Assembly (NCBI GenBank): GCA_008508345.1 | Contig: QNGE01000123.1 | Location: forward strand, 127,599-191,598 | Origin: Paragonimus westermani | Taxonomy: Eukaryota; Platyhelminthes; Trematoda; Plagiorchiida; Troglotrematidae | Direction of reading: 5' to 3' | DNA length: 64,000 bases | Shown here: piece after piece, positions 9,841 through 23,717 of the stretch | How positions within the stretch are numbered: the stretch's first letter is position 1 | Layout: each line of letters begins with the position of its first letter | Position numbers and translations under genes: made by a program | Notes under the pieces: model-generated | What the model was told of the DNA's origin: nothing | Seen by the model: the letters and a program-made list of their open reading frames with translations, nothing else | The model's database searches: none

Positions 9841-12800
9841 AACTAACTGTTTTTGGCCTAGAAAAAAACACGGTGGTGAAGGATGTGAATTAAAAAAACT
9901 GCGTCAAGAATACTGTATAAAAAATAAATAGAGGTGCTGCCAAGAAATACCGCCGCTAAACATCTGATCAACTGTTGACGTGTGAAATGCATTTAGGAAA
10001 CTTCTTCGTAATGCTTCCCAATTACACGGCACTTAGGAAAGTCTTTAACACAGAGGGCTGATTACTCCATGTACGCGGAAATGGATAATGTGTTCTACTA
10101 TGAATAACTTCTGAAGATAAGGAAATAGCACATACGTAATGGCATGTCTGGCTTGTATTCCGTACAGTAAATACACGATGTGTACAGGAGCTTGGGAACG
10201 AAGGCCTTGTCTTCACTCAAATATCTGTGACTCTTAGAAGAATGGTCTGAATTCGATAGCCTTCCTTGCTTTGTTATCTAACCGAAGGGGTAAGCGATAC
10301 TATTGCCAGATACGGTAATTCAACACCAATCTGTCGGCTTATGCTTACAAAAGCCGACACAGGACGTGGTTGTTCAACCACTAACAATATTTGTCTGTCC
10401 TGACTACGGAGGCAAATTTAAAACCAAAAATTATCTCGTCCAAACCAAAAAAAGAATACAGGGCTGTCAGCCAATAAATTAACAAGCTTATCTGCCTAAG
10501 TGAGACAGAGTACTGTAGAAAGATTATAAAATGTGTAATCGCAACCCAGGCTCACATATGACATTTAAGATACAGTTTCAATCGGTGCAAAGCTGAGATT
10601 GGTTTACTTGATTCATTTATACCGCAGTGACCGAACTTGTAACAAACTGTATGACTTCTGTAAAGACTGAAGAATTTCTGGACGTGGCCCGTGGTCCTCA
10701 CGTGAGCACTATTAACATGTAGTTGGGCAGTCACCGCCCAGAATGCCTGATCCCATATATTTTCTGTATAATTGTCCAATAACCTATCTATATAGTGTTG
10801 TGCTGAGAAAGAGAAACACACCAACAGGAAAAATATATGGACGACCTACTACGCACCCTTTGGAACGTCATGGGATCCGGGAGCAAAGACCCCACTCTAA
10901 CAGTCATGGAAAGTGTTCAAGGCAAACCGCGATGTCCCAAACAGCTTCGACGGATGGTGATCCGGTATATTTCCAGTTCAACAACGTGTAAACAAAAGTC
11001 ATATGTATGACCTCTTTGTTCACACTGGCCCCTGATATACATCACTACTGAATAAATAGTCCCTACTCAAAACAACAGTAGTAATTTTCCACCTGGATCA
11101 AACGAACAACTATCCAAATCCCAGACTACTCATCAGTAAACTATCCAGGAGTTCGAAACCCATAAATAGAGATGTCCTGATTTAATATCTCGACATTTTT
11201 GAGTGGCAGTTGTCCAGCTCACATATGCCACATACGCGTCAAACCGGTCATCACAGCACACAACCCAACAAAATACCCGCCCCCTAGTCTGTTCGTTGCT
11301 TACGCGTTGATGCAACTGCACGGAACAAATGCAGATATCCACGACCAAGTACTCGAAGGTAGCCTAAGTCTTCTGTCCCTAGCAGTCAAGGTTCCTAGCT
11401 GCATAAAATCGTAGCAATCGTAGTCGTCATCATTATCATTCCGACTATTATCTTTGAACAGCACACATAAGTAACACATCTCTGGCTTCCGTTGATCCTG
11501 ACAGCAGTCCAGAAAGCAGTCGGATGACAAGTAATCGTAAATAGGTAAGCAAGAAGAAAAAGGGAAAGAGATTCATAGAAAAAGGACAGTCAACAGCCTT
11601 ACAGATGCAGTCACCCCACTGGTTGCAACAAAATGCCAGGCGTTTCCAGCTGGCGGTGATGATGGTTGCGAATCGGTAAATCTGGCAGACATCCACTAAA
11701 GGCCCAATGAAGCAGTCAGGTCATTCAAATCATGCAACCACATCGTCGCCTAATCGCAGTTGCTGCGTCATACTGTTTGATCTGCAGGCCAAGCGTTTAT
11801 TTTGGACAGGTTCCATACAAAAAATGCAAACTTTTTATCAGTAAGACAAGAAGGAGGGTGGCATGTGAAGATTAACGTTACCGGTACAAACTCGCAACTA
11901 TAACGTGAACAAGGTGACACAGTATTCACGTTGTTTGCAAAGGTAGGGTGTACATTATATTTAGTAGGACCTTCTATTGTTGTTTGTTGCGCACACTGTC
12001 CGAAATGCTACGGTGGATTGAGTTCAGTTGTGTTCTTTAAAAGGTGTTGAACTATCTTTCAAGTTTGCTGATTAGGTAAGCCACGTGACATTTCAAACCA
12101 ACAAGTGTTTAAATCATTTCGGTATATTACGTTTGCCCTACGGTAGAGTTGTTTATTCGTTCTGATAATGTAAGTGGTGATGCCACAGGTTATTGGGTGG
12201 TTCAGTTTAGAGTACCAGCGCATTTTCAAACACAGACTTCGGTATCCAAACGGTGTTTTAGATAACAACGGACACAAGTGAACCTTATATAACTCAGAAT
12301 CCTGGTGGATAGCTTACCGTCGTCAACCTATCTAAAAGTCAGAAGCAGGAAAACTCTGCTTCGACTACCCCAAAAAATATGGCTCCGGTTTTTTGCACGA
12401 ACCCATGAAGCCGGTCATCACTTTTAAAGCCAGTCAAAATTAACGGAATTGTTGAGATAATATACAAAATAACTTAAAACCAAATGAAAACGAGACCCAG
12501 CATGGATTATTAGAAAAGACAAGTTACCAAATAATCGGTCTGTTGAGCGTCTGATAGAATTTTTGTTAAGCCTGTGTTCGGTCGCATTATCCCGTAGTTA
12601 CTCCTTCATCGACTCATATGCAACTAATTCCAAGTGGTTCCTTAAAAAAACTGACTGTATCATTCTGCCAACAAGTTGAGATTAATCAACGTAAATTAAA
12701 TCAGTGCTCTAATATTTATCATTTGCCTTAGCTTGAAAGTTGTTATAGATTATCACCTTCTTGGCTTAGCTGTTATGATTACCGATGATCATGCATCAAA

Positions 12801-15800
12801 CTGTCATGTACACGTGAGGGAAAAACACATACCAAACGGAAAAACTGGAGGCTCAACACACTACACACAACCAACATCCATATATGTGTACCTTACAACC
12901 AAGCAAATGAGGTGTAAGTGTGACTAAAGGGGTATCGGCAAGAAATTTTCCTTGCAATTGTTTTACAAACAGCGTAGGGAACGAAGGGATGGTTACTCCA
13001 TTGAACCCGACTAAATGCCAACCATTTAATTCTGTGAGCTCTTAGTACCTAATCCCGAAGTACGAATCAGAAGACCAACGTCTATACTGCCGGCGAATGT
13101 CTTCATTTCTCTATTGGGTGACGATGTTTGTCAGCCTCAAACGATGCTTGTTTTGGTCGTGAGCCCAACAAAAATAGGCCAGTTCAGCAAACGTTTAGTT
13201 GTAATTCTTACTGTATGGTTCAATTTTTAATTGTATACCTCTGCAACGATCAAACTGATCAGTTTGCTTGATCGCGATGTCGCGGCCCATTGGATTCTCA
13301 CTTGCGTCAACCAATGAATATCATTGAGCACGGACCTCGATATAGATATCCGAACTTCCGTTTGCTGAGCGTTCACGTTTCTACGTAGTGGTGTGATATT
13401 GCCACGTGGCCTTATCACATAAGCACTATAAAGTTGCGATTCTGTTAAGTAACTTGTTGTCTCGGCTTACATAAATTAGATATCATTCAAAAGTTGTTGC
13501 AATTCTCGTATTGCCGTGGATTTTTCAAGTCAGCAATTTTCAGTAGGAAGCATCATTCTTGTGATAGGGGATGCAAGGTCATGGCTAGAAACAACCGAGG
13601 CCAGTAGTGACACACGAATACTTCTCTAGGAGACCATGTTTTGTGATAGTGTGGACTTCATTCTTTAACATGATTTTATATTTGACTGAACGCTTACTAC
13701 TTGATGCTGAGCATTATTACGTGGTCTATCACAGGTTGCGCAACATATACACAAAGGATATGATTGAAGGCCCTTCAAGTGTTTATTTAAATCCATTCAG
13801 TTTAGGTCTTTGTCTCCAAACACACTTCGTTTGAATTAAAAAAATAAACAGACTTGTAAAATGTGGGCTTAAGAAAAAAAGGAATGCAGTAATTGCCTCC
13901 GGAAAATCTTTCAATATTTCGCCCAACATCTGCGGATATTTACCGGTTTGCCTATTGTTAAGTGAATGGCTACATACCAGATTCTCCCTTTCTAAAACTC
14001 GCTGAATGCTCGTCTCCTCTTTCTTACGAGAGTGGCTATTTAGACCCTCACGATTGTGAGTCTAAGTTATCAAATTCCGGTTGGTCATCCAAACAATAGG
14101 TCACACAGCTGTGTGAAGAAAATCGTAATGGTCTAACGTTAGAAACTATCGTGAAACGTAAATCATGCGCATTTGAAATTGTGGGTTGACTTTACTTTCT
14201 CGGTTGTAACCAGGACATACTTTTACCATTCAAATGCGGGCCAAGTTCCAGCGTTGTTTTGCTCTGTTTTTTACTCTATCCCCCGATCAGGTGTCACGGT
14301 GGTACCGACAACCGTACACAAAATCCCAAATTCGACGGTTTTCAGCGGAACGGAGGTTTTGTTCGGCTGTAAGCAGCCAAATAGCTAGTACAGTTGTATA
14401 TATAAACAATTTCTTACGGTTAGATGAATATCTGAGTACACAACAACCAACCCAGCGTTTTGGGTTTCAGGATAACGAAGTGTTTACAACAATACCTCTA
14501 TTTAAACTCGGATAATTGTGTAAAAGCTAGGCGGATGGCTGTCTGGGAGTTAGTGCTGGTAACAAGGCACTTAGCTGATGAAGCATCTCCTGGGGCAGTG
14601 GCACGGCGGTCTTCCCGACGTGGAATACAATAAACAGATCCCTACGGCCGCCGACAGATCGATTTTACTTGGCCAGAGATAATGGTAGACCTACCACAAT
14701 AAATCGGTACTGATCTCCAGTTGCTGTGTTTTAAGGAACGTGTATTGTTATAATGTCGCCACTCAAACCGTTTATCTGACAGAGTGAATTTAAGTGTTGA
14801 CGAGATTTAGTTATTTTCTTTCGCAATTTCAACACATGGAGTTTGGCTGTACACACGCCAGGAAGTAAAGGACCGCACTGAACCAATCAAGATTGTTTGA
14901 AGACATTGGTATATGAGTGTCTTTCTGTACCGTCTGCGGCTATCAGATGCGTATGACTACAAGTAGGGTAGGAATAAGTGTTTATTTTCCGAAAGAAGCA
15001 GACAGTTAGCAAGCAACCGTACTGAAAATGACGCACGCAGGCGTTGGTAAATGAGTGGTCGCAGTGTACACAACAATTGGGAACGCAACAAAATGGACGG
15101 GGAAAGTGTAGGGCAGTGTTGTGCTAAGTAGATTAGTTAGATATGGCAGTTTTCGCGTGTTTGGGTAGTTTTTCTCAATTTCCAAACTTCAAGGACCACG
15201 GGTTGTCGAAACTTGCACAAGCGCAAATCGGAAATTGCACATCTGCAGAAAATTTGCAAACTTCTTGTGCACAACATTGAAAAGCACGTAACATATGGTA
15301 GACGTCGTTGAGGGAGCTTTTCATTGTTTAAGCCATATACGTCTGTAAATAACTTACTTGTGTACCGTCGTCATCTTTATAAAGAAAAGCAGTACATCAC
15401 TAGTGGATATCTACACATAACAGTTACTTAGATGTGATACGATTTAAAAAGCCAAACCATAGGTCGAATTTAGAATCTCATGTCTGAGGTCAGACATATA
15501 ACTTTCAAACAATAACAGTATTACCATTGAAATTTACGAATTTTCGCAGTGACCTGAATAAGTACGATCACTACTTCGAAAGGTTATTCTAACATTACTG
15601 TTGCTTGCTCACCAGTGCTATGGATGAATCATTAAATCAGTAACATGTGTGCCCCAAATAATCCACCAAGATTGCCTCTAACTGGCTTATGATGGCAGTG
15701 GATTAATAACCAGAATGCTGAATTTGAATTCACTACGATAACGAAATTTTTCAGTGAGTGCAGGAAGTTATGTGAAATTGCGCACATAATTGTGATACAT

Positions 15801-16323
15801 AAAGTGGGAAACTCATGAGTTTGGGGCATTCGAAAAGTTGCATTCTACTCTGTCTAGCACTATATCATTCTCCATGTCTGTTTCCATTTTAAACACAAGA
15901 TTTTCCATTACGTGCTAAAGCAAATCACTTTGGTGCGTTAGAATTTCCACCTAGATTCTTAGACGTGACGGCAAGAACGTGATTAGCCCAACTAACCGTA
16001 AGGGACGACCAATCTTAATTGGAGTGCCTCGCATTGGCTACTTTGATACAGGAAGTGGTTTGGGTTATTCGAGGCGTGTCAACGGATTTGTTCAATGAGA
16101 ACGGGGTTAACGGTCAAGGTGGAACATAGATCATCTGACCCCGTTCCTACTAATTCATCAAGCAGCTGGCCATAATGGTTCATTCGACACATAAAGGGTT
16201 GCGTAAGGGTGTCTGTGAATCTCACGTCCAATAGGAGTAAGGTTTAGAGTCGTGGGAGACTTCGAGTTGTAATGTGAAAGTGAACGAGTTTGTGGGAACA
16301 TTCTCACTAGTTCTCTCGCACAC
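9841..16323. other. Unassigned stretch with one SINE-tail remnant
   Basis: The piece CCAAATCCCAGACTACTCAT with CAGTAA after it (11115-11140) is the end of a hammerhead SINE; the rest of that copy is gone. No other element or gene was recognised. Overlapping open frames around 11199-11530 and 14173-14515 are of chance length and have no visible domain. Confidence 0.4.
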
Positions 16324-16443
16324 ATGGCTGGCGGGCGCAAATACACTCGCATCAGTCCCGAAGCACGCAGACGTATTATCGAAGCATTTGAAAGGGGCGA
16401 TGACTGGCGCACAGTTGCCCTTCTGAACGTCTTCGTTCAGTGA
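16324..16443 (+). pseudogene. Transposase helix-turn-helix fragment
   Basis: A 39-codon frame starting ATG at 16324 encodes MAGGRKYTRISPEARRRI followed by IEAFERGDDWRTVALLN, and stops at 16441. The pattern ISPEARRRIIEAFERG-D-RTVA is typical of the N-terminal homeodomain-like HTH of Tc1/mariner or IS630-like transposases. The second helix-turn-helix half and the DDE catalytic domain are absent downstream in all three frames as far as I could read. It is most likely the orphan 5' end of a degraded DNA transposon. It could also be a chance resemblance, though the run of family-like residues is long. Confidence 0.45.
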
Positions 16444-19400
16444 CACCCCTCATCCCGTGGTCGCCAGGTTAGATTGAGAAAGAAGCCTGTGTCATCACCC
16501 AGTATCATTCATTAAACGATGCCCTGGCAACTCAGTCAAATGTTTGGTTACTGGTTTTTATCGGAAATTTATTTGGGAGTTTCATGAGGGCTTGTGGGTT
16601 TCTATCCTTATTTGTGGTTCCTTTGGTGATATATTTGTGATAACTTTCAGATATGCAGGTTTAGCGAGCCATAGTAAAAATCATCCTCATAACATGATGT
16701 GGAAAGTTCGCGAAGGGAAAGCGACCAATGCAATAACTATCTTCTAGTTTCTCGTAAGTAATGCGCTCTTGACTCATTCGGATAACTAACAGGGCTGTCC
16801 AGATACGATTGACACATTCAGCTTTGGATTCAAGTGCTCTTCCAAGGTTAAAAAGGGCATTGCTGAGACTGATCTGCTGAGCGACTTCAAGATACGGCAC
16901 ACGGTTCGACTATGAATTTTTTCCCGGGTGTCTGAAACAAACCTGAAAGTCCGGCCTGGGTAGTAAACCGGCTTATTCTCGGGGCTACTTGAATGGGTAG
17001 AACAAATCTGAAGCTCACCACTGGGCACTGTTAAAATTAACTGTTAAAGAATAAGGACACTTTTTAGACATGTCTAATTTTATTACGCCCTAAATTGCCC
17101 ATCAACTTCAACTAAACTAGAACGACGTATCGAAGTTTGTGACTTCAATATATCACCTGGTTGTTGACTTCTATATGTATCGGTACTGTAGACACCAGTG
17201 TGTCTTGGGCTAAATTGCTTCAATGCTTCGACTCATTTAGTTGTAATAGTGTTCACGTTTACAACATTCATCTAAGCGAATGTCTGATTTCACTACCAAT
17301 AGAGAAGAGTTGAGTCACTAGGCAGACCTACAGAGTGGTTCTACGTTACAAATGCAAATATACTAATTATAAGTCAGTGCCAATTCTAAAACGACCACCT
17401 CTTCAACTTCACAGTAAAATGCGTTAAACACGTGATATCTGGCAGGGGAAATTGGTTCATGGTTATCTGCACGATTTGATTAATGGAATTGCAAACTAGT
17501 TGTGACATACACCTTTTAGTTGGCAAATCACCAATTTACATACAGGGTTAGAACTCAGGTGTCGTGCTGGATTCGTTGTTATTTGTCCAACAGCTCCACA
17601 GGTCTAAAAAGGTTTGTGATAACGGGTTGTATTTCTCTCAGTTTAAGGATACTTTATTATTTTTTTACGTCAACCATCTATAGATTCCTGAATTTTTTGC
17701 ACAGACGTATGTAATACACCACTGGTTATAGCTTGTTTTGTTTTGATGACGTTAAACATTTCGTTGTTTCTTGCTTCATTCACTATACGGTTTGACGTGG
17801 AACATCCACACTTGACCTTGACGCAAACTTGGCTTTTACTTGAAATTAATGAGTCCTATAAAGACTTTAACTAGACATACATATGTACACTCACCAACTT
17901 CTGAACTTTCAGTAGACTATAACACTATAACACTATAGCACCATAACGAAAGCAAAAAACAGCGAGAAGCAGAAGCTAATTAGCCAGAAGGAAAGGTTTC
18001 AGACCAGCACTCCTAGCTACTTCGGATCTGTGTACCTTCACAGAACTTCTCCAATGAAACGTTACAAACTGCTTTGCGGCCGAAGCGAGATAATGTATAA
18101 CGTCCTAAAGATCCAAGCTTTGATGTTAGAGTCATCGTTTGTTAAACACATATCATACAATAACCATCTGATCTCCATTCCAGCCTAGTCTGGTTGTGCA
18201 AAAAGTACGCGACGTGGAAGGCGATGGAATTTCAATCAAGCAACACAACTCAGACACCAAAACTTGTGTAGCCATGTTTATCAGTATGCTGTACTTGTCT
18301 GTTCTGAAAACATACCAATGGACTACGTGGTTGTAAATACACTGAGAATACCATACACGCGGTGTTGAGAAGACAACGGTGACTAAATGTAGGCTATGGT
18401 CCAACCGATTTTTTTAGATGAAACCATCGCAATACCTGGACCAAGAGTTTTTAGCAAAATCTGATAGCAGTTTAATCTATATCGTTTTTTTTTGCAACAG
18501 AAATTAGGAAAAGTCCCTCGACTGTATTTCCAGTAGCACACTGTGCCAGTCGCGGATCCGAACCTTGGATACCTCAAACGCTGTGGTCAAAATGTGGATT
18601 TACTGACAGCATTGAACTCACATGTGGTTAAGTGGGACGTAAGTACAAATAATCTGCAGTGCTTTGGTCAATACAATAAAGTTTAACAGTGCAATTTATA
18701 GATGGCTGTCTAAGTTATTATTCAGACATTTGGCTTAACATGTTACAACACATAAACAGGTAAATGTACAGTGATCCATTTCATAAAACGATGAACACTG
18801 ACATTAAGTTGGTCATGTCGTTAGTGGATTAGGCCCGCGGTATTTTTGGCTATTTGTTACTGACTGATTCTGAGTCCCGCTTTACTTCAGTAGCCTTTGG
18901 ACTGTTGGTACCGACAAAATATTTGAAGAGGTGTGGTATCAACATCTACAGTAGACCAGGTGTATCCGCCACATTTCACGATATCCATAGAACAAAAACA
19001 CTGTTGTCCGATTTGTGATGAAAAAGTCGACTAGCTAAACGACAGGCCAAAACAGGTTGTAATGGCTTATTAGGAAAATGCATTTTGGTTTTCTCAATTT
19101 GGATTCTACTGCTTGTTATTTGAAATATTGTACTAACCGTTGTAAACTTCTCTGTAAATCGATGGGGTTTGCCATTCACATAGTATCCTACAGATTTTAT
19201 GCACACAAACCAAGTCATTAAAACACATGTGGCAGTGGGTACCTAAAATGATTCAGCAACAGTCATCGCAGCGATCGTCCGATTTCTTGCTGATTACGTT
19301 CATCCGTGTGTAAGCGCATCGACGAGCTTGCTAATTGGTGTGGGGGTGATATTCCGTCAGTTAAGACACGAATACAGAGAACGTTGCAAACTGGTCAAAG

Positions 19401-22400
19401 AACCGTTCCTTAATCGGTGGCAAGCAGAAAAGAAAACATTTTGAGCGTTGGCAACTTGGAACCTATCGATTAACTGTAGGAAGAAACATTCTAAACGGAT
19501 TAATGACCTTCGACTTAGAACGGTAGTTTCTGTATGAAGGGCCTGTCTTGGATAGCCAAAAGGGCTGGAGGTATTTCTTAGCTCATTTTGGATTCTTGAC
19601 TAAGTCATTCTTCATCTGGAATATTTTGTTTACGTAGTTTCTTAATTGTTAGTTTCGACGAACAGAGTTAAACCGGAATGCAAGCTTCTACGTTCTTTCT
19701 ACTCATATGGGAGTCTTATATAACTGTTTATTGAAATGGAGTATTGAACTATACTTATCAACATTCTTTGTTAATCCAACACTTGTCATCGGACAAACAG
19801 ATCAGATTACTGTTGATGTTTCACCAGATCAGCGGTTATTTTAATGCTGATAAGAAAAATGAAAAGAAGTCAGCACATGCTATGGTTGCTTCAAACGTTT
19901 ACTTAAACGGTCATAGGTTGTAACATTTGTTTGCAAGAGCGATTGCAAATAGTTACTGAATTTAAAACTTCCGAACAAACTATGCATTTATCCCTCAGTT
20001 CCAACGTACGCTGATTGACATTCAGAGTTTCATTATTAATGGATCGTACACACTAGCTTAGTAATAGAGCAAGGAATTCTCGAAAGAAGAGACTAGTTCA
20101 CATCAGCTTTGGAAGGTTATGTTGAATTATGGTGAAGGAACTGTTTCTTTCGAAATGTGTTTTACTCGCAATATTCGTGTTCAAGTGGGGATCGTATGCA
20201 ACCTGGTTAGCAGTGTTCTTACGTGGCCTGCATGCCAAATGGACTTTTAGATAAACTTTCAGTGAAATCATTGTCCTCCAATATAATTTGCGTGTGTGAT
20301 TGAGTGCCCAGCAGTCTGTACCCAAGTTTGCTTCTTTTAAATATGAAGCTCCGTTCAGCAGTGGTAGGAGTATGGTAGAGGACGAATACCCTTACAGGGT
20401 ACGTGTTTCATTACGCTGCTATTCTTACTGGTATGAATTCAGCCGAGACCAAGACTCAGTGCACAAGATGCTTTCATGTTTGTACTGGTTTTCTACTTTG
20501 TCTAGGCAATGCAACAGGATTTACAAGTAGCTGTACGTGCATACTTATATACTTCAAGGTTAACCTGTGAGTTGAAAGCGGTCCGTTAAGCACAGGTGTG
20601 CGGCAGTGTTAATGTGCACGAAACCCACTATGTGGTTTTCGAGTGGACATATGAGTGTATGACCGAAGTTTGATGACCCTCAACGACCCCAACCGCCAAG
20701 ACGCTCCCTAAAATTAGTAAGCTGTTCAACAACAGTTATTAAACGCAAATTGCTTTGTCATCAGTGGTTCACGCTTTGTTCATCTCTTTGGGGTTTTTTG
20801 ACTCCATACTAGATTGGTTTGAGAAGTAGAGTGTTAAACCTCCTCGCTTTACTACAGGACTTTGATTACTAAGAGGTCACTCAACTAATCGATGGCAGCT
20901 ACTGAAGTTACTTCCTTCGTCACTCCGGAGACCGCTTAATAGTTCCTGCATAGACTTTTGCATTTAGCAGTTCAAAGAGCAGCTTGTGCGTTCCAAGTGT
21001 CAAAGCATTCCCAAACTGCAGCTTAAACAAACTATGACAAACGGTAGGTCGGACTGGGTAAACAACCTGTAAGAAATGGTGTTGGAAATTAAACGTCATT
21101 TTCAGTTTTTTTCAGTGTGTGTTGGCTGCAGTGGTACGGCGATTCGGGCCCGTTTCGGGACTTCATTGCATAAAAGTTCTGTCGGCAACTTCACTCATGC
21201 TGTCGATGTTGACGGGTCAACAGACAAAGTTATAATCGACCACCGTCCCAATGTTACATATTGCGTAAGCACCCAGTATTCTGTTACACATCGATGAGCC
21301 AGTTCTGATCACAAGTCCTCGGGTTGCGATGTCTTGTGTTCAATTCAGGTTTGACCAATGTCAGAACGAATTCTTATTACCGCTCACCTGGACTGGTGGT
21401 ACTCTGATTGCGACAAGTTACAAATGCGGGTGTCTAGTCTCCTTATAATACAACCAAATTTGTTGCCCTGTTCGACGATCCACAGCGGAAGTTAATTATA
21501 ATTAAAACATGTATAATAGTTTGCCTTTTCCCATTCACAACTTGGACGTTTCAAATCTGTTAAAAGGAAAACATTTGATCAAGTTTGCTCTTGACAACTC
21601 GGTTTCCGTATATCAAACCAAGTCACAGGGAATGAGGTTATGTGGGTGAAATTTCAAAGTTCTCTAACGTTTTCGCATAGGTTTGGATTCCGTAGCCGAT
21701 TTTTCTCGAGCGTGACTTCACTGGTTAAAAGAGACCAGAACCATGAGATTCACGCTGTTGTCTATTATGTAATAACTTAAAGCAGCATTATGTGTATGTG
21801 AAAAGGTTCGGTATTTGATTGAGATGAAGCCTTGGACTTGCTCCCACTTGGCCACCGAGCACAGCAAGTCTATTTCCAATGGTAATGTGGTTGTATAGAT
21901 CGCCCTCTGCATGCCTGAACAAAGGGTGCACATTCTTGCTGGTATTATATAAAACGTTCACCGTTGTATGCCAACGCGTAAACTTCTCTCGTTCGGATAG
22001 CATAGGCGCATGTTCTTCGGACTGTAAATGGGCGAAACTCTCACACAAATGAATGTATCACGTACTTTGCAACCACCGGCACCAGATGCGCATTCCCGTT
22101 TACTGGTTACTCGCGTGAGCCCAGTAGAACAAGGCTTCAGTGAATCCAGTTCCATGTAAATTAGACGCTCGGGTGAGGGTGGCTTAGGTTGGGAGTTAGC
22201 TTTATACGTCGTCGTGGTGCTTGAAGCTGTGGTGGTCTAGGCTCCTGAGCTGCCAGTCGATTAGTAAGAGGGGGCAAAAGAAGGGAAGAAAACATGTGAT
22301 GTTTATGAATGGAATATTTGATTGAGTAAAATATATGTTGTTTAAAACCTGATGACATATCGTTCAGAAACGGAACTAATGAAGGACGTTGAGTGCGCTG

Positions 22401-23540
22401 TACGGTTACTTTCCACTCAAGACACAGATGCGACTTCTCCTTGAGGTTGATAGCAAATCACGATGAAAAGCACTTCAGCAAGTTAAGAATGATTATAAGC
22501 ATCTCTAGTGAAATAATGAGCTCATTATTCCGTGTTTGTTGGCCAGGTTCTCATACGCTCGTTTCGAGAATAGATCAAAATGTTAGCACAGCAAATGAAA
22601 GTAACCTCCCTTCACCTCTGAAAACAATGATTGGCGATATTCTGAGACTCCTTGACCCAGTACATAACATAAGATGACAAGACCACCTTTCATTGTCACG
22701 TTGCACTTCATAGGTCGTCAAGGTGGCACGTCGGGAATCAGCTCAACACATGAGGCTGTTTGGATGTACACGAGACCTACAATTTTTTCAGATTACTCCC
22801 GAGTCTTTTGTTTTTACGAATTTCTTAACAAAACGTTCAGTTTACCCAAACATGAGTGGACAACGATTGTGGAATAGAGGGGAGTCCATGTAAATAGAGT
22901 CTGAATTCCAACTACGTACAACATAACTAGCAACAAAATGGCAAGATTTTGAAGTATGCCGTATCCTAAGCCGGATGCTTTTCAAGTGCGATGGTCTAAT
23001 TGCAGTTATCCAATTCTGAGTGCATTTGCGTGAACCGAGATGAAACTGAGTATATATCAGTGGATGTGGTCATTTGCTTTAGAATTCATATCGACCTTTA
23101 GCGATGCTTACTGCAGCTGAAGAGCAGAATGTACAGTGCTGTTAACTTAAACTTGACCCCAGCTGAGCAGCAAGGCCAGGTCCCTTGTGCACCCAATACA
23201 GATGACACCACATCACCTGCTTGAATGGTAAAAGTAATATCGCAGTTTCAAGTCATCGAGTTTGTGTTTAGTCAATCTGTGAAACTGGTATACTAACTTT
23301 CGACCTATCACTAACAAGAGTTAATCGACAGAGCTTTGTAAAGAGTTTCATGGGCTTCACGGGTTTCTGCACATTCAGAAAAGTATCCGATTTGTTACTG
23401 ATCTGCTTCTGTGTTGTACGGAAAGAGGACTTTGGCCTGGGACAGTCTTGAGTTGAGGAGAGTCATCACGAAGGCGTCGATCATGAACATCAGCAGTGTT
23501 GGTGAATAAACAGATGCAAAAGGGGAATAGGACGGCGCGA
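16444..23540. other. Unassigned stretch with a short minisatellite
   Basis: About three and a half copies of an 8-base unit (ACTATAAC) lie at 17916-17947. The overlapping frames at 22393-22877 and the antisense ones at 21718-22358 have no recognised domain. I saw no RNA gene or element. Confidence 0.4.
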
Positions 23541-23717
23541 GGATTCAATTGTCTGTGTCAGACAATCGCAGCCACACACAACTCATGCACTTGCCCATAT
23601 GACATGCAACGGAACATACAGAGAGACACGTATCAGGCACAGTATACAGAACACACACATAACACAACATGTTAGCCATACTGAATTGTGTAGATCTGCC
23701 CATAATGGTTGTTCTGC

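Noticed and set aside
22393..22877. Two overlapping open frames as a gene pair
   Set aside because: Different frames with no splice signals linking them and no domain; overlapping antisense frames are equally long.
23440..23520. Antisense text resembling a LINE SPFLFNF motif (SPTLLMFMIDAF)
   Set aside because: The surrounding sequence does not continue as reverse transcriptase in any frame.
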